A stretch of DNA of 9,913 bases, taken from the NCBI GenBank assembly GCA_026398575.1, contig JAPLSP010000605.1, positions 1 through 9,913 on the forward strand, given 5' to 3'. This document shows, one piece after another, positions 1 through 6,626 of the stretch (within the stretch, counting starts at the first letter, position 1; each line of letters starts with the position of its first letter). The notes beneath the pieces are model-generated. The model was not told where the DNA came from. It did not search any database and saw only the letters and a program-made list of their open reading frames with translations. A program made the position numbers and the translations under genes. The DNA comes from Candidatus Sumerlaeota bacterium. Its GTDB lineage: Bacteria; Sumerlaeota; Sumerlaeia; JADFCT01.

Positions 1-1584
1 ATTTTGCAATGCGCGCAGGCCGCCGATGAAAAAAACGCCGGAACATCCCCGAATGCAAACGCCACGCCGCCCAACATTGTCTATATCCTGGCGGACGACA
101 TGGGCTATGGCGACGTGAGCGCTTTGAATAAGAATGCGAAGATCAAGACGCCGAATATTGACCGCCTTGCGCGGGAAGGCATGAGCTTTACCGATGCGCA
201 CGCCGGGGCCGCCGTCTGCACGCCGACGCGCTACGGGATACTGACGGGGCGCTATCCCTGGCGTTCGCGCCTGAAGAGCGGCGTGCTCAATGGCTATTCG
301 CCGCGCCTGATCGAAGAAGGACGCCTGACGACGCCCGCTTTGCTGAAAAGCAACGGCTATCATACCGCCTGCATTGGCAAATGGCATCTGGGCATGGACT
401 GGCCTGGGTATCCAAAGGAAGGCGCGGAAGGCGATGCCGCCGATGGCGCCGCCGCGAAATCCGCCGCCGCCAAACCTCAAGCCGCCAAACCCAAAGCGCC
501 GCATGAAGCGATAGACTACACCAAGCCCATCGCCAATTCGCCGACTGCGCTCGGATTCGACTATTTCTATGGCATCAGCGCTTCGTTGGACATGTTCCCG
601 TATATCTATATTGAAAACAACCGCACGGTCGGCGTCCCCACCACCACCAAGGCTTTTCATCGCCCCGGCCCGGCGCAGGCGGACTTCGAGGCGATTGATG
701 TTTTGAAGACACTCACAGACAAAGCCGTTGCGCATCTTCACGAGCGCGCCGCCGCAAAGCAGCCGTTCTTCCTCTATCTCGCGCTGACGGCGCCCCATAC
801 GCCCATTGTTCCGCGCCAGGAATTCCAGGGAAAGAGCGGCCTGCATCCCTATCTGGATTTCTGCCTCGAGGTGGATTGGACAGTGGGACAGATTCTCAAG
901 GCGCTCGACGATGCGAAATTGAGCAGCTCGACCTTGATTATTTTCACCTCGGACAATGGTTTTGCGCCTTATGTGGACAAGCCGAAGGAAATGGAGAAAA
1001 GCGGGCATTTTCCGAGTTACATTTATCGCGGCTACAAGGCGGACATCTTCGAAGGAGGGCATCGTATTCCATTCTTTGCGCGATGGCCCGGCGTCGTCAA
1101 GCCCGGCGCCGTCTGCGACGAGACAATCTGCCTGACGGACCTGATGGCCACGGCTGCCGACATCGTAAAAGTGAAATTGCCGGAAAACGCCGGCGAAGAC
1201 AGCGTCAGCATTCTGCCGGCGCTTCAAGGAAAGAATATCGAGCGCCCCCTGCGCGAAGCGACCGTGCATCAATCCATCAACGGGCAGCTCTCGATCCGGC
1301 AAGGGCAATGGAAACTGGAAATGTGCCCGGGCTCCGGCGGCTGGGGAGAGCCGACCGATCCGGAAGCCCGCAAACAAGGGCTTCCTGCGCGCCAGCTGTA
1401 TGATCTCAAGGCCGATCCGGGCGAGAAGAACAATATCTACGACAAGCATCCCGACGTCGTCCGCCGGCTTACCGCGCTGCTGGCGAAATACGTCAAGGAA
1501 GGCCGCAGCACGCCGGGCGCCCCGCAGCAAAACACGCCCGCCGGCAAGTGGCCGCAAATTGACTGGATGAAAACGGAAGAATGA
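1..1584 (+). CDS. Sulfatase of the arylsulfatase A type (S1 family), 5'-truncated by the window edge
   Basis: Hydrolyses sulfate esters, probably on a sulfated sugar or polysaccharide outside the cytoplasm; the substrate cannot be read from the sequence. Residues are numbered from the TTG at position 4. The alkaline-phosphatase-like core is clear: metal-binding Asp pair in LADDMGYGD (D31, D32), formylglycine motif CTPTR with the modifiable C72, GKWHLG (K126, H128), APHTP (H265), and SDNG (D317, N318). The C-terminal YDLKADPGEKNN block is typical of the family. The frame is open to the window edge. The first residues (LQCAQA then ADEK) look like the end of a signal peptide with an AxA cleavage site, so the real start is probably upstream. 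An Ala/Lys/Pro-rich stretch at about residues 138-168 looks like an inserted linker. Active enzyme needs a formylglycine-generating enzyme, not encoded here. The gene converges on the RidA-like gene. Family assignment is firm, substrate unknown. Confidence 0.95.
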   Translation: MLQCAQAADEKNAGTSPNANATPPNIVYILADDMGYGDVSALNKNAKIKTPNIDRLAREGMSFTDAHAGAAVCTPTRYGILTGRYPWRSRLKSGVLNGYSPRLIEEGRLTTPALLKSNGYHTACIGKWHLGMDWPGYPKEGAEGDAADGAAAKSAAAKPQAAKPKAPHEAIDYTKPIANSPTALGFDYFYGISASLDMFPYIYIENNRTVGVPTTTKAFHRPGPAQADFEAIDVLKTLTDKAVAHLHERAAAKQPFFLYLALTAPHTPIVPRQEFQGKSGLHPYLDFCLEVDWTVGQILKALDDAKLSSSTLIIFTSDNGFAPYVDKPKEMEKSGHFPSYIYRGYKADIFEGGHRIPFFARWPGVVKPGAVCDETICLTDLMATAADIVKVKLPENAGEDSVSILPALQGKNIERPLREATVHQSINGQLSIRQGQWKLEMCPGSGGWGEPTDPEARKQGLPARQLYDLKADPGEKNNIYDKHPDVVRRLTALLAKYVKEGRSTPGAPQQNTPAGKWPQIDWMKTEE

Positions 1585-1587
1585 GTG

Positions 1588-1713
1588 AGTAGGCGCGGAA
1601 CGCCGGACCGCGCAACGGAGCGCAAGAAAAGCATCTCTTTGCGATGCGCCTTACTGTTTGTTGAAACACACGGGATAGCTATTCATTGCGCGGTCCGGCG
1701 TCTCGCGCCTACT
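1588..1713. repeat. Long imperfect inverted repeat between convergent genes
   Basis: Arms are 1588-1615 and 1686-1713. They are reverse complements over 28 bases with two adjacent mismatches (GA against AG at 1598-1599), separated by a 70-base centre. The left arm starts 3 bases after the sulfatase stop codon. The right arm covers the stop codon and last sense codon of the minus-strand gene. The centre has smaller self-complementary parts, for example GCATC (1631-1635) with GATGC (1643-1647). There is no T-run after either arm, so it is not a textbook intrinsic terminator, but transcripts from either side would fold into a stable hairpin. It may act as a bidirectional terminator or 3'-end stabiliser, or be a copy of a dispersed palindromic or MITE-like repeat. 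No clear target-site duplication is visible. The repeat itself is certain; its role is inferred. Confidence 0.85.
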
Positions 1714-2830
1714 TGACGCGAATGGCGTCCACTTCGATTTCGAATAGCAGATCGCTGCGGCAGATGTCGTTGTAGGTGACGACTTCGGGAATATCCTTCA
1801 ATCCCTGAGAGGCGCAATAGCGATAATAAACCGCCTCATCGCCTGCGCGCGCGACATAAACAATGGCGCGCGTGACGTCGGCCCATGACATCTCGCGCGA
1901 GCTCAGAATCGCCCCGGTTACTTCCATCGTCAGCTTCACTTGTCCCGCCATATCCTCCGGATACGCCGTCTGTCCATCGGGGTTGATGCTGGCGGTTCCC
2001 GAGATCAGGAGTCGGCGATGATCCGGAAAGTCGAGCTCCACCGCCCGGCTGAAGGAACTGCCGTATTCCAGCGCGGGACATTGCAGCGGCGAGGGCACGG
2101 CAAAAACCTTCGCCTGGGGCGTTTTGAAATCCACCGCCAGCGCTTGCGCGATGATGGCCGTTCCAAAGGGATTGCCGCCGCCGATGCCCGTGCTGGCGGG
2201 CACCATGCGGTCATAGACGCCGCGCGTGCGGAAGAATGCGTCGCGTGCCAGGTTGAATTCTTTATACCAGGCGAGAATATCGTCGTTATAGAGCCATGTG
2301 CGCGCAACGTTTGAGAAGCTCATGCCGGAAGCCAGGAGCGCTCCTTCCATGCTGACGAACGTCTCGCTGGCTTGCCGCGCGAGCGAAGCATGCGCCAGGG
2401 CAGGCCTCAGGTCGCCCAAACGCCGCCAGCGGCAATCGGCATCTTCCCAGGCGCTGCCGACGATCCGATTATCCAGCATGACCGGGGTGACGGCGGTATC
2501 CGTCAGCGCCCAAACAAGCGTTCCGGCGGGCGACGGATTCGTGATGCTATTGACCCAGGTTACCGGCCATTGCGGCTCACCGAGCGCATCGCGCAGCGCG
2601 CGGGGCGCCTCCCCATCGCGGTTTGGGAGGCCAAAAACTTCCTGTGAAACAATGCGCGCTCCATGTTCCTGAGTGATACGCTCAATCTTCCGAAACATTT
2701 CCGCCGGCGTTTGGCCTTGGGAAAGGCTGGCGGCAAGAAACAGCTCTTTACGGGCTTTCCTTGATAAGATCGCCGCTTTTACGCCTGGGAATGTGTGATG
2801 CTCCAGCTGAACGGGTGAATGAATAGGCAT
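1709..2830 (-). CDS. Two-domain RidA/YjgF-fold protein, FkbO/Hyg5 chorismatase-like
   Basis: A 373-residue protein about three times the length of single-domain RidA (about 130 aa) and close to that of FkbO/Hyg5-type chorismatases, which carry two YjgF-fold halves. Visible blocks: RTWLYNDDILAWYKEFNLAR (177-196), PASTGIGGGNPFG (211-223), a YGSSFSRA block (256-263), LLISGTASI (274-282), and a RidA-like C-terminal strand FEIEVDAI (363-370). The arrangement resembles chorismatases, which cleave chorismate to dihydroxycyclohexadiene or hydroxybenzoate products. However, the segment after GTASI (NPDGQTAYPED) departs from my recollection of the GH-rich motif in characterised members, so activity is not assured. 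An imine deaminase-like role is the alternative. The ATG at 2830-2828 has no purine-rich ribosome site upstream; the preceding minus-strand bases are CTCCTCCTG. Convergent with the sulfatase and divergent from the signalling operon, so it is probably transcribed alone. Confidence 0.85.
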   Translation of the reverse strand: MPIHSPVQLEHHTFPGVKAAILSRKARKELFLAASLSQGQTPAEMFRKIERITQEHGARIVSQEVFGLPNRDGEAPRALRDALGEPQWPVTWVNSITNPSPAGTLVWALTDTAVTPVMLDNRIVGSAWEDADCRWRRLGDLRPALAHASLARQASETFVSMEGALLASGMSFSNVARTWLYNDDILAWYKEFNLARDAFFRTRGVYDRMVPASTGIGGGNPFGTAIIAQALAVDFKTPQAKVFAVPSPLQCPALEYGSSFSRAVELDFPDHRRLLISGTASINPDGQTAYPEDMAGQVKLTMEVTGAILSSREMSWADVTRAIVYVARAGDEAVYYRYCASQGLKDIPEVVTYNDICRSDLLFEIEVDAIRVK

Positions 2831-3095
2831 AGCGGGTTAGTCAGGAGGAGATGGGGGGTGTCCGATACTCTTTCGAAACCACTGTTGTTTTTTATTTACG
2901 CAAAGCGCAAGGAACTTAACAATATTTCTTTTGCGGGAGCAATGGATTTTTTAGGATGAAATCACACGATAAATAACTTTGCCCTTGAACGCCCAAACCG
3001 AATGCGATTCACTAAAGGCGCTACAGGCCCCGGCGGGAAGGAAAAGGAAGAAATCTCACTCTTTTAGCGCGATATGCGGTATTTCGGCGGCACGC
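2831..3095. promoter_or_regulatory. Divergent AT-rich spacer, likely carrying promoters for both directions
   Basis: The stretch 2877-2980 is visibly richer in A/T than the flanking genes and separates divergently transcribed genes, so promoters in both directions are expected here. One weak plus-strand candidate is TTTACG (2895-2900) with AACAAT (2918-2923), 17 bases apart and each 4 of 6 matches to the sigma-70 consensus. An imperfect inverted repeat, CGCAAGGAA (2906-2914) with TTCTTTTGCG (2926-2935), overlaps this candidate and could be an operator. Neither is strong enough to call alone. Bases 2979-3095 are in frame with the phosphatase gene from a TTG at 2979; if that start is used, this part is coding. 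Confidence 0.35.
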
Positions 3096-4565
3096 ATGGC
3101 TCTTTTTGAATTCATTACAATCGTCCTTCTTGAAGCCATCGCGTTTCTTGGCATTGTCTTTTTACAATGGAAATATATCAACCGCATGACCCAGGAGAAA
3201 CTGCAGATCCTTCAGGAACGCAAAGCCACTTTCCGCTTCATAGACCGCCTGGGCGAAAAGGTGATCAAAGACCGGAATCTGGAAGACGCGCTTCAGACGA
3301 TAGCCAATTTCATCGTGGAGACCACGCTGGCGGAATCCGGCGCCTTTTTTTTGCTGGATGAAAAGCGCGAGTATCTCGTCGCACGCAGCGTCGCAGGCCC
3401 ATTCCCGCCCCTGCCGGAAGCGGTCGCCGGCGGCCTGACCGCGCATCCCGGATCCGGCCAGGGCATGGCGAACGGCACGAGCCTTCGCTGGGGCGAAGGC
3501 GTGATCGGACGGGCGGCGGCCGAAGGCCGTCCGCTGTTGATCGCCAACGCGGCCCAGGATTCGCGCTTATCCGGCACGGCCCTGGCCGCGGCGCCTTTCC
3601 GATCGCTGATTCTGACGCCGCTCATCGTTCACGACCGGGCATTGGGCATCTGCGTTCTGATCAACAAGCGGGAGCATAAATTATTCAGCGAAGAAGACCT
3701 TGACTTGCTGGTGTCGCTGTCCGTTCACGCCTCCATTACGGTCGAGATATTCAATCTCTACAAGGAAATGGCGGAAAAGAAAAAAATCGAGCAAGACTTG
3801 CAGCTCGCCAGCGAATTCCAGCGGGTTCTCCTGCCGCACGAAACGCCCCGGATCGCCGGATTTGAGATTGCCGCCTACAGCCAGTCGGCGCGCGACATCG
3901 GCGGCGACTACTATGATTTCATCCCGATTGACGAGAGCCATACGGGCATCGTGATCGCGGACGTATCGGGCAAAGGCATCGCCGGCGCGCTCATCATGTC
4001 CATGGTGCGCGCCTTGTTGCGGGAAATCGCCCAGACGGGACTCACGCCCAGGGAAACCCTCAAGCGCCTCAACCGGCGTCTGGTCAGCGATACGAACGAC
4101 ACCATCTTCGTCACGATGATCTATGGAGTGCTGGATCACCGGCGCCATACCTTCCGGTTTGCGCGCTGCGGCCATGAGCCGGTCATCACGCTGGCGCCGG
4201 AAACCGCCTCCGTCCATCTGCATACGCCCGAAGGCATTGCGCTGGGGCTGGCGCTGGACGATGTGTTTGATATCCTGTGCGAAATGGAGATCGCTCTGCC
4301 GCCCGGAGGCATGATCGTCTTATATACCGATGGCGTCATCGAGGCGATGGACGCCACGCAGACCGAATACGGCCAAGCCCGGCTGTTGCGCGCTCTCGAG
4401 ACGCACCGGGGCAGCGCGCAAAGCCTTGTGGACTCCCTCACCCAGGACGTGGCGCATTTTACGCAGGGCATTCCGCAATATGACGACCTGACGATGATTG
4501 CCATCCATCATGCCGGCCAGGAGCAAAAATTGCGGCAGGCGCCGGCCCAGAGGGCGCAGGCGTGA
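3096..4565 (+). CDS. Membrane-anchored GAF-SpoIIE/PP2C-type protein serine phosphatase (RsbU/SpoIIE-like)
   Basis: Likely removes phosphate from serine or threonine of a partner protein, most plausibly the STAS protein encoded next. From the ATG at 3096 (489 aa): one transmembrane segment at about residues 2-24, rich in Ile/Leu/Val/Phe; a GAF sensor domain at about 45-220; a short charged helix leading into the linker QLASEFQRVLLP (236-247); then a SpoIIE-type PP2C domain to about residue 470. The metal-binding acidic residues are present: DIGGDYYDF (D271), IADVSGKG (D289), YTDGVIEA (D412) and YDDLTMIAI (D463, D464), so it should be active. The start is uncertain. The frame extends to a TTG at 2979 (528 aa), but the extra 39 residues are basic and low in homology-like features, and the ATG sits right at the membrane helix. 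Neither has a strong ribosome site. First gene of the apparent four-gene signalling operon. Confidence 0.93.
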   Translation: MALFEFITIVLLEAIAFLGIVFLQWKYINRMTQEKLQILQERKATFRFIDRLGEKVIKDRNLEDALQTIANFIVETTLAESGAFFLLDEKREYLVARSVAGPFPPLPEAVAGGLTAHPGSGQGMANGTSLRWGEGVIGRAAAEGRPLLIANAAQDSRLSGTALAAAPFRSLILTPLIVHDRALGICVLINKREHKLFSEEDLDLLVSLSVHASITVEIFNLYKEMAEKKKIEQDLQLASEFQRVLLPHETPRIAGFEIAAYSQSARDIGGDYYDFIPIDESHTGIVIADVSGKGIAGALIMSMVRALLREIAQTGLTPRETLKRLNRRLVSDTNDTIFVTMIYGVLDHRRHTFRFARCGHEPVITLAPETASVHLHTPEGIALGLALDDVFDILCEMEIALPPGGMIVLYTDGVIEAMDATQTEYGQARLLRALETHRGSAQSLVDSLTQDVAHFTQGIPQYDDLTMIAIHHAGQEQKLRQAPAQRAQA

Positions 4566-4698
4566 AAGAGGCCGCTGGAGAATCCGATGGACAAAAGAAG
4601 CTTTGCGAACCGCAAGCGGCTTGTGCGATTATCCATTCCTTGCCGGGGAAGTGATGTGCGAGGTTTTTGAGCGCGGATTTGCTTGCAATGCCGGGAAG

Positions 4699-4706
4699 AA
4701 GAGGAG
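4699..4706 (+). promoter_or_regulatory. Ribosome binding site deciding the GTG start of the STAS gene
   Basis: AAGAGGAG lies 7 bases before the GTG at 4714. The frame is open far upstream, even into the phosphatase gene, so this site is the main reason to begin the STAS protein at 4714. It gives a normal single-domain length of 121 residues, with the beta-strand leading into KLSGYLD close to the N-terminus. An ATG at 4654 in the same frame has only a weak GGGGAAG before it and would add 20 basic residues. Confidence 0.6.
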
Positions 4707-4713
4707 ACGACCG

Positions 4714-5079
4714 GTGAAATCGCTGGAAATGAATATTCGTCAAGACGCGGCAAACGCCGCCATCATGGCTGTGAAACTGTCCGGCTATCTCGATGCCCAG
4801 ACGGTGCATCTGTTTGACAAGGGCATGAATGACTCCTGGCGCGCGGAGCTGAGGAAATTGGTTCTTCTCATGGAAGACGTGATCTATATCTCCAGCGCCG
4901 GAATCGGATCGCTGATGGAATGGACCAAACGCATCCGATCGCAACAAGGCGACATCGTCCTGGTCCGGCCTTCGGAAAAAGTGATGAAAGTGCTCGAAAT
5001 GTTGGGATTTACCCGCATTCTCAAGGTCGTCAATTCCGAGGAAGAAGCCTTGACAAACAAACTGGCGGACGCCTCGTAA
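4714..5079 (+). CDS. STAS-domain protein, anti-sigma-factor-antagonist-like (SpoIIAA/RsbV type)
   Basis: A 121-residue single STAS domain. In partner-switching systems such a protein, when unphosphorylated, binds and sequesters an anti-sigma kinase or other effector; phosphorylation of a conserved serine releases the partner. Here VKLSGYLD (20-27) is the first core strand and loop. YISSAGIG (58-65) is the phosphorylation loop, with S61 aligning to the modified serine of SpoIIAA/RsbV (the DSSG or DSTG motif). The Asp before it is replaced by S60, as in many ISSAG-type family members. The C-terminal part VLVRPSEKVMKVLEMLGF is typical. The start is GTG, chosen from the ribosome site. It lies 148 bases after the phosphatase gene and 50 bases before the histidine kinase gene. 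The adjacent PP2C phosphatase is its obvious phosphatase; its kinase is not identified. No RsbW-like partner is encoded next to it. Confidence 0.9.
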   Translation: MKSLEMNIRQDAANAAIMAVKLSGYLDAQTVHLFDKGMNDSWRAELRKLVLLMEDVIYISSAGIGSLMEWTKRIRSQQGDIVLVRPSEKVMKVLEMLGFTRILKVVNSEEEALTNKLADAS

Positions 5080-5129
5080 AACGCGGGGATCCGATCCAAT
5101 GCCGCCATCGGGAAGCGAAGCAAAGAACC

Positions 5130-6626
5130 ATGGATACTGCGAGTGACACGGGACCGCTGGCCCTCTTGCTGCAGAAAATGCGCGTGATCAACCGGATCAG
5201 TTCCGCTCTGAGCGGAAGCCTGGCGCCCTCCGATGTTCACGCGCTGATTTTGTCGGCCTTGGTTTCGCAGCGCGGCCTCGGATATACGCGCGCCATTCTG
5301 CTGACGCACAATCCCAAAACCCTGCGTTTCGAGGGGCATTTGGCGCTGGGGCCGCAATCGCCCGAGGAGCTCGAAGCCTTCGACCGCGAAATGGCGGCCG
5401 AGGAGGAAGCGCTGGATCGCATCCACCGCCGCCAACCACAAGGCGCCGGCGGCGGAGATTCCTGCGCCGGCAATCTGGCGCTGACCGAGATGCTCAACGA
5501 CTTGAAAGCGAGCACCGTCTGGGTGGCGACGATCCAATCCAGCGCCGAGGCCTCGGAACTGACGCGCGCCGTGCAAGGCGTTTCCTGGGCTTGTCCGGAG
5601 GGGGAAACGGACGCTCCGGACCTGTTGGCTCAGGCGGCGACGAACCGGCAGTCGCTTCATTGCCTTCGCCCAACGCCCGGCGCCGCGCTGCCGCCGCCGC
5701 TGGACGGCATTCTGGATGATGAATTTGTTATCGTCCCGATCACGACGCGCAAGGGACTGCGCGCGCTGATCCTGGCGGATCGAAAATTCCGCCCGCGCCC
5801 CATGGATTCCGAGGATATTCAGTTGCTGGAGTGGTTCCGCGGACAGGCGTCGCTGGCGCTGGAAAACGCCGAATTATTCAGCCATTTGACGGCCGCATTG
5901 AACGATCTCAAAGAGATGGATCATCTCAAGACCGGTTTTCTCTCGATCATTTCGCATGAGCTGCGCACCCCGCTGACGGCTATACTCGGAATTTGCGATC
6001 TCCTGATGCACGGACGCGCGGGCGAAATCTCACCCAAACAGGCCGAGCTCCTGGAACGCGCCCTGAAACGCGGCGCCCTGCTGAGCGACATGATCAACGA
6101 CCTGCTCCAGATCGCGGAAATCGAGGCCAAGGGATTGGTGGACTTGGATATGGAAGAAGTGGACCCGTTGTCCGCGCTGCTGAACGCGCTGCAAAAAGTC
6201 GAGCCGCGCCGGGCGAACAAGCAGATCACCGTGAACACACACCTGCCCGACGGGCCGCCGCCGGTGATCCGCTCCAACCAGACGGCGCTCGAGCGTATTC
6301 TCTATCATCTCCTGGATAACGCGATCAAATTCTCGAGGCCCGGCGCCAGCGTCGAAGCCGGATTCCATCTGCTCAAGGACACGCTGGCGATCACGATCGA
6401 GGATACGGGCGACGGCATCGCGCCGGAAAACATGGGACGAATTTTCGATCCCTTCTTCCAGGCGGACCAACGGCTGACGCGCCGCCATGAAGGGATCGGC
6501 ATCGGCCTGACCATCTCTCAAAAGCTGGCGCACGCCTTGAGCGGACAGATCACCATCAAAAGCAAGCCCGGAAAGGGCGCCATCTTCACCGTGACGTTTT
6601 CGACCCAATGGCAGCCAGCCTATTAG
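5130..6626 (+). CDS. Soluble GAF-domain sensor histidine kinase
   Basis: A 498-residue cytoplasmic kinase without membrane segments. Residues about 15-255 form a GAF-like sensor region, with a long charged and Gly-rich insertion at about 85-190 that is poorly conserved in look. HisKA follows with FLSIISHELRTPLTAILG (phospho-acceptor H276). The HATPase_c domain has the N box YHLLDNAIKFS (N397), G1 EDTGDGIAPE (425-429), the F box RIFDPFFQ, and G2 EGIGIGLTI (454-462), so it should autophosphorylate. No receiver domain is attached and no response regulator is encoded in the window, so its target is unknown. It might be an orphan two-component kinase or signal to the partner-switch proteins. The ATG at 5130 is the first in-frame ATG past the STAS stop; only a weak GGAAG precedes it, 14 bases away. 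Its last 19 bases overlap the start of the TPR-kinase gene, which suggests translational coupling. Confidence 0.93.
   Translation: MDTASDTGPLALLLQKMRVINRISSALSGSLAPSDVHALILSALVSQRGLGYTRAILLTHNPKTLRFEGHLALGPQSPEELEAFDREMAAEEEALDRIHRRQPQGAGGGDSCAGNLALTEMLNDLKASTVWVATIQSSAEASELTRAVQGVSWACPEGETDAPDLLAQAATNRQSLHCLRPTPGAALPPPLDGILDDEFVIVPITTRKGLRALILADRKFRPRPMDSEDIQLLEWFRGQASLALENAELFSHLTAALNDLKEMDHLKTGFLSIISHELRTPLTAILGICDLLMHGRAGEISPKQAELLERALKRGALLSDMINDLLQIAEIEAKGLVDLDMEEVDPLSALLNALQKVEPRRANKQITVNTHLPDGPPPVIRSNQTALERILYHLLDNAIKFSRPGASVEAGFHLLKDTLAITIEDTGDGIAPENMGRIFDPFFQADQRLTRRHEGIGIGLTISQKLAHALSGQITIKSKPGKGAIFTVTFSTQWQPAY

Noticed and set aside
2851..2919. 22-codon plus-strand frame behind AGGAGG in the divergent spacer
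   Set aside because: The AGGAGG ends only 2 bases before the ATG, too close for normal initiation, and the peptide has no recognisable feature.
3681..4223. 180-codon open frame on the minus strand opposite the phosphatase
   Set aside because: It is opposite the conserved SpoIIE/PP2C core and shows no recognisable motif or ribosome site.
4587..4670. 27-codon small frame between the phosphatase and STAS genes, with GGAG before its ATG
   Set aside because: It is a short, basic, featureless peptide; one ribosome-like site in 148 bases is expected by chance. Conservation in relatives would be needed.
4498..4713. N-terminal extension of the STAS gene starting inside the phosphatase gene
   Set aside because: The extension is Arg-rich, unlike STAS proteins, and overlaps the phosphatase's 3' end. 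The GTG at 4714 has a good ribosome site and gives a normal STAS length.
4920..5129. Upstream extension of the histidine kinase frame overlapping the STAS gene
   Set aside because: It overlaps conserved STAS coding sequence and its translation is not domain-like; the ATG at 5130 fits the gap between the genes.
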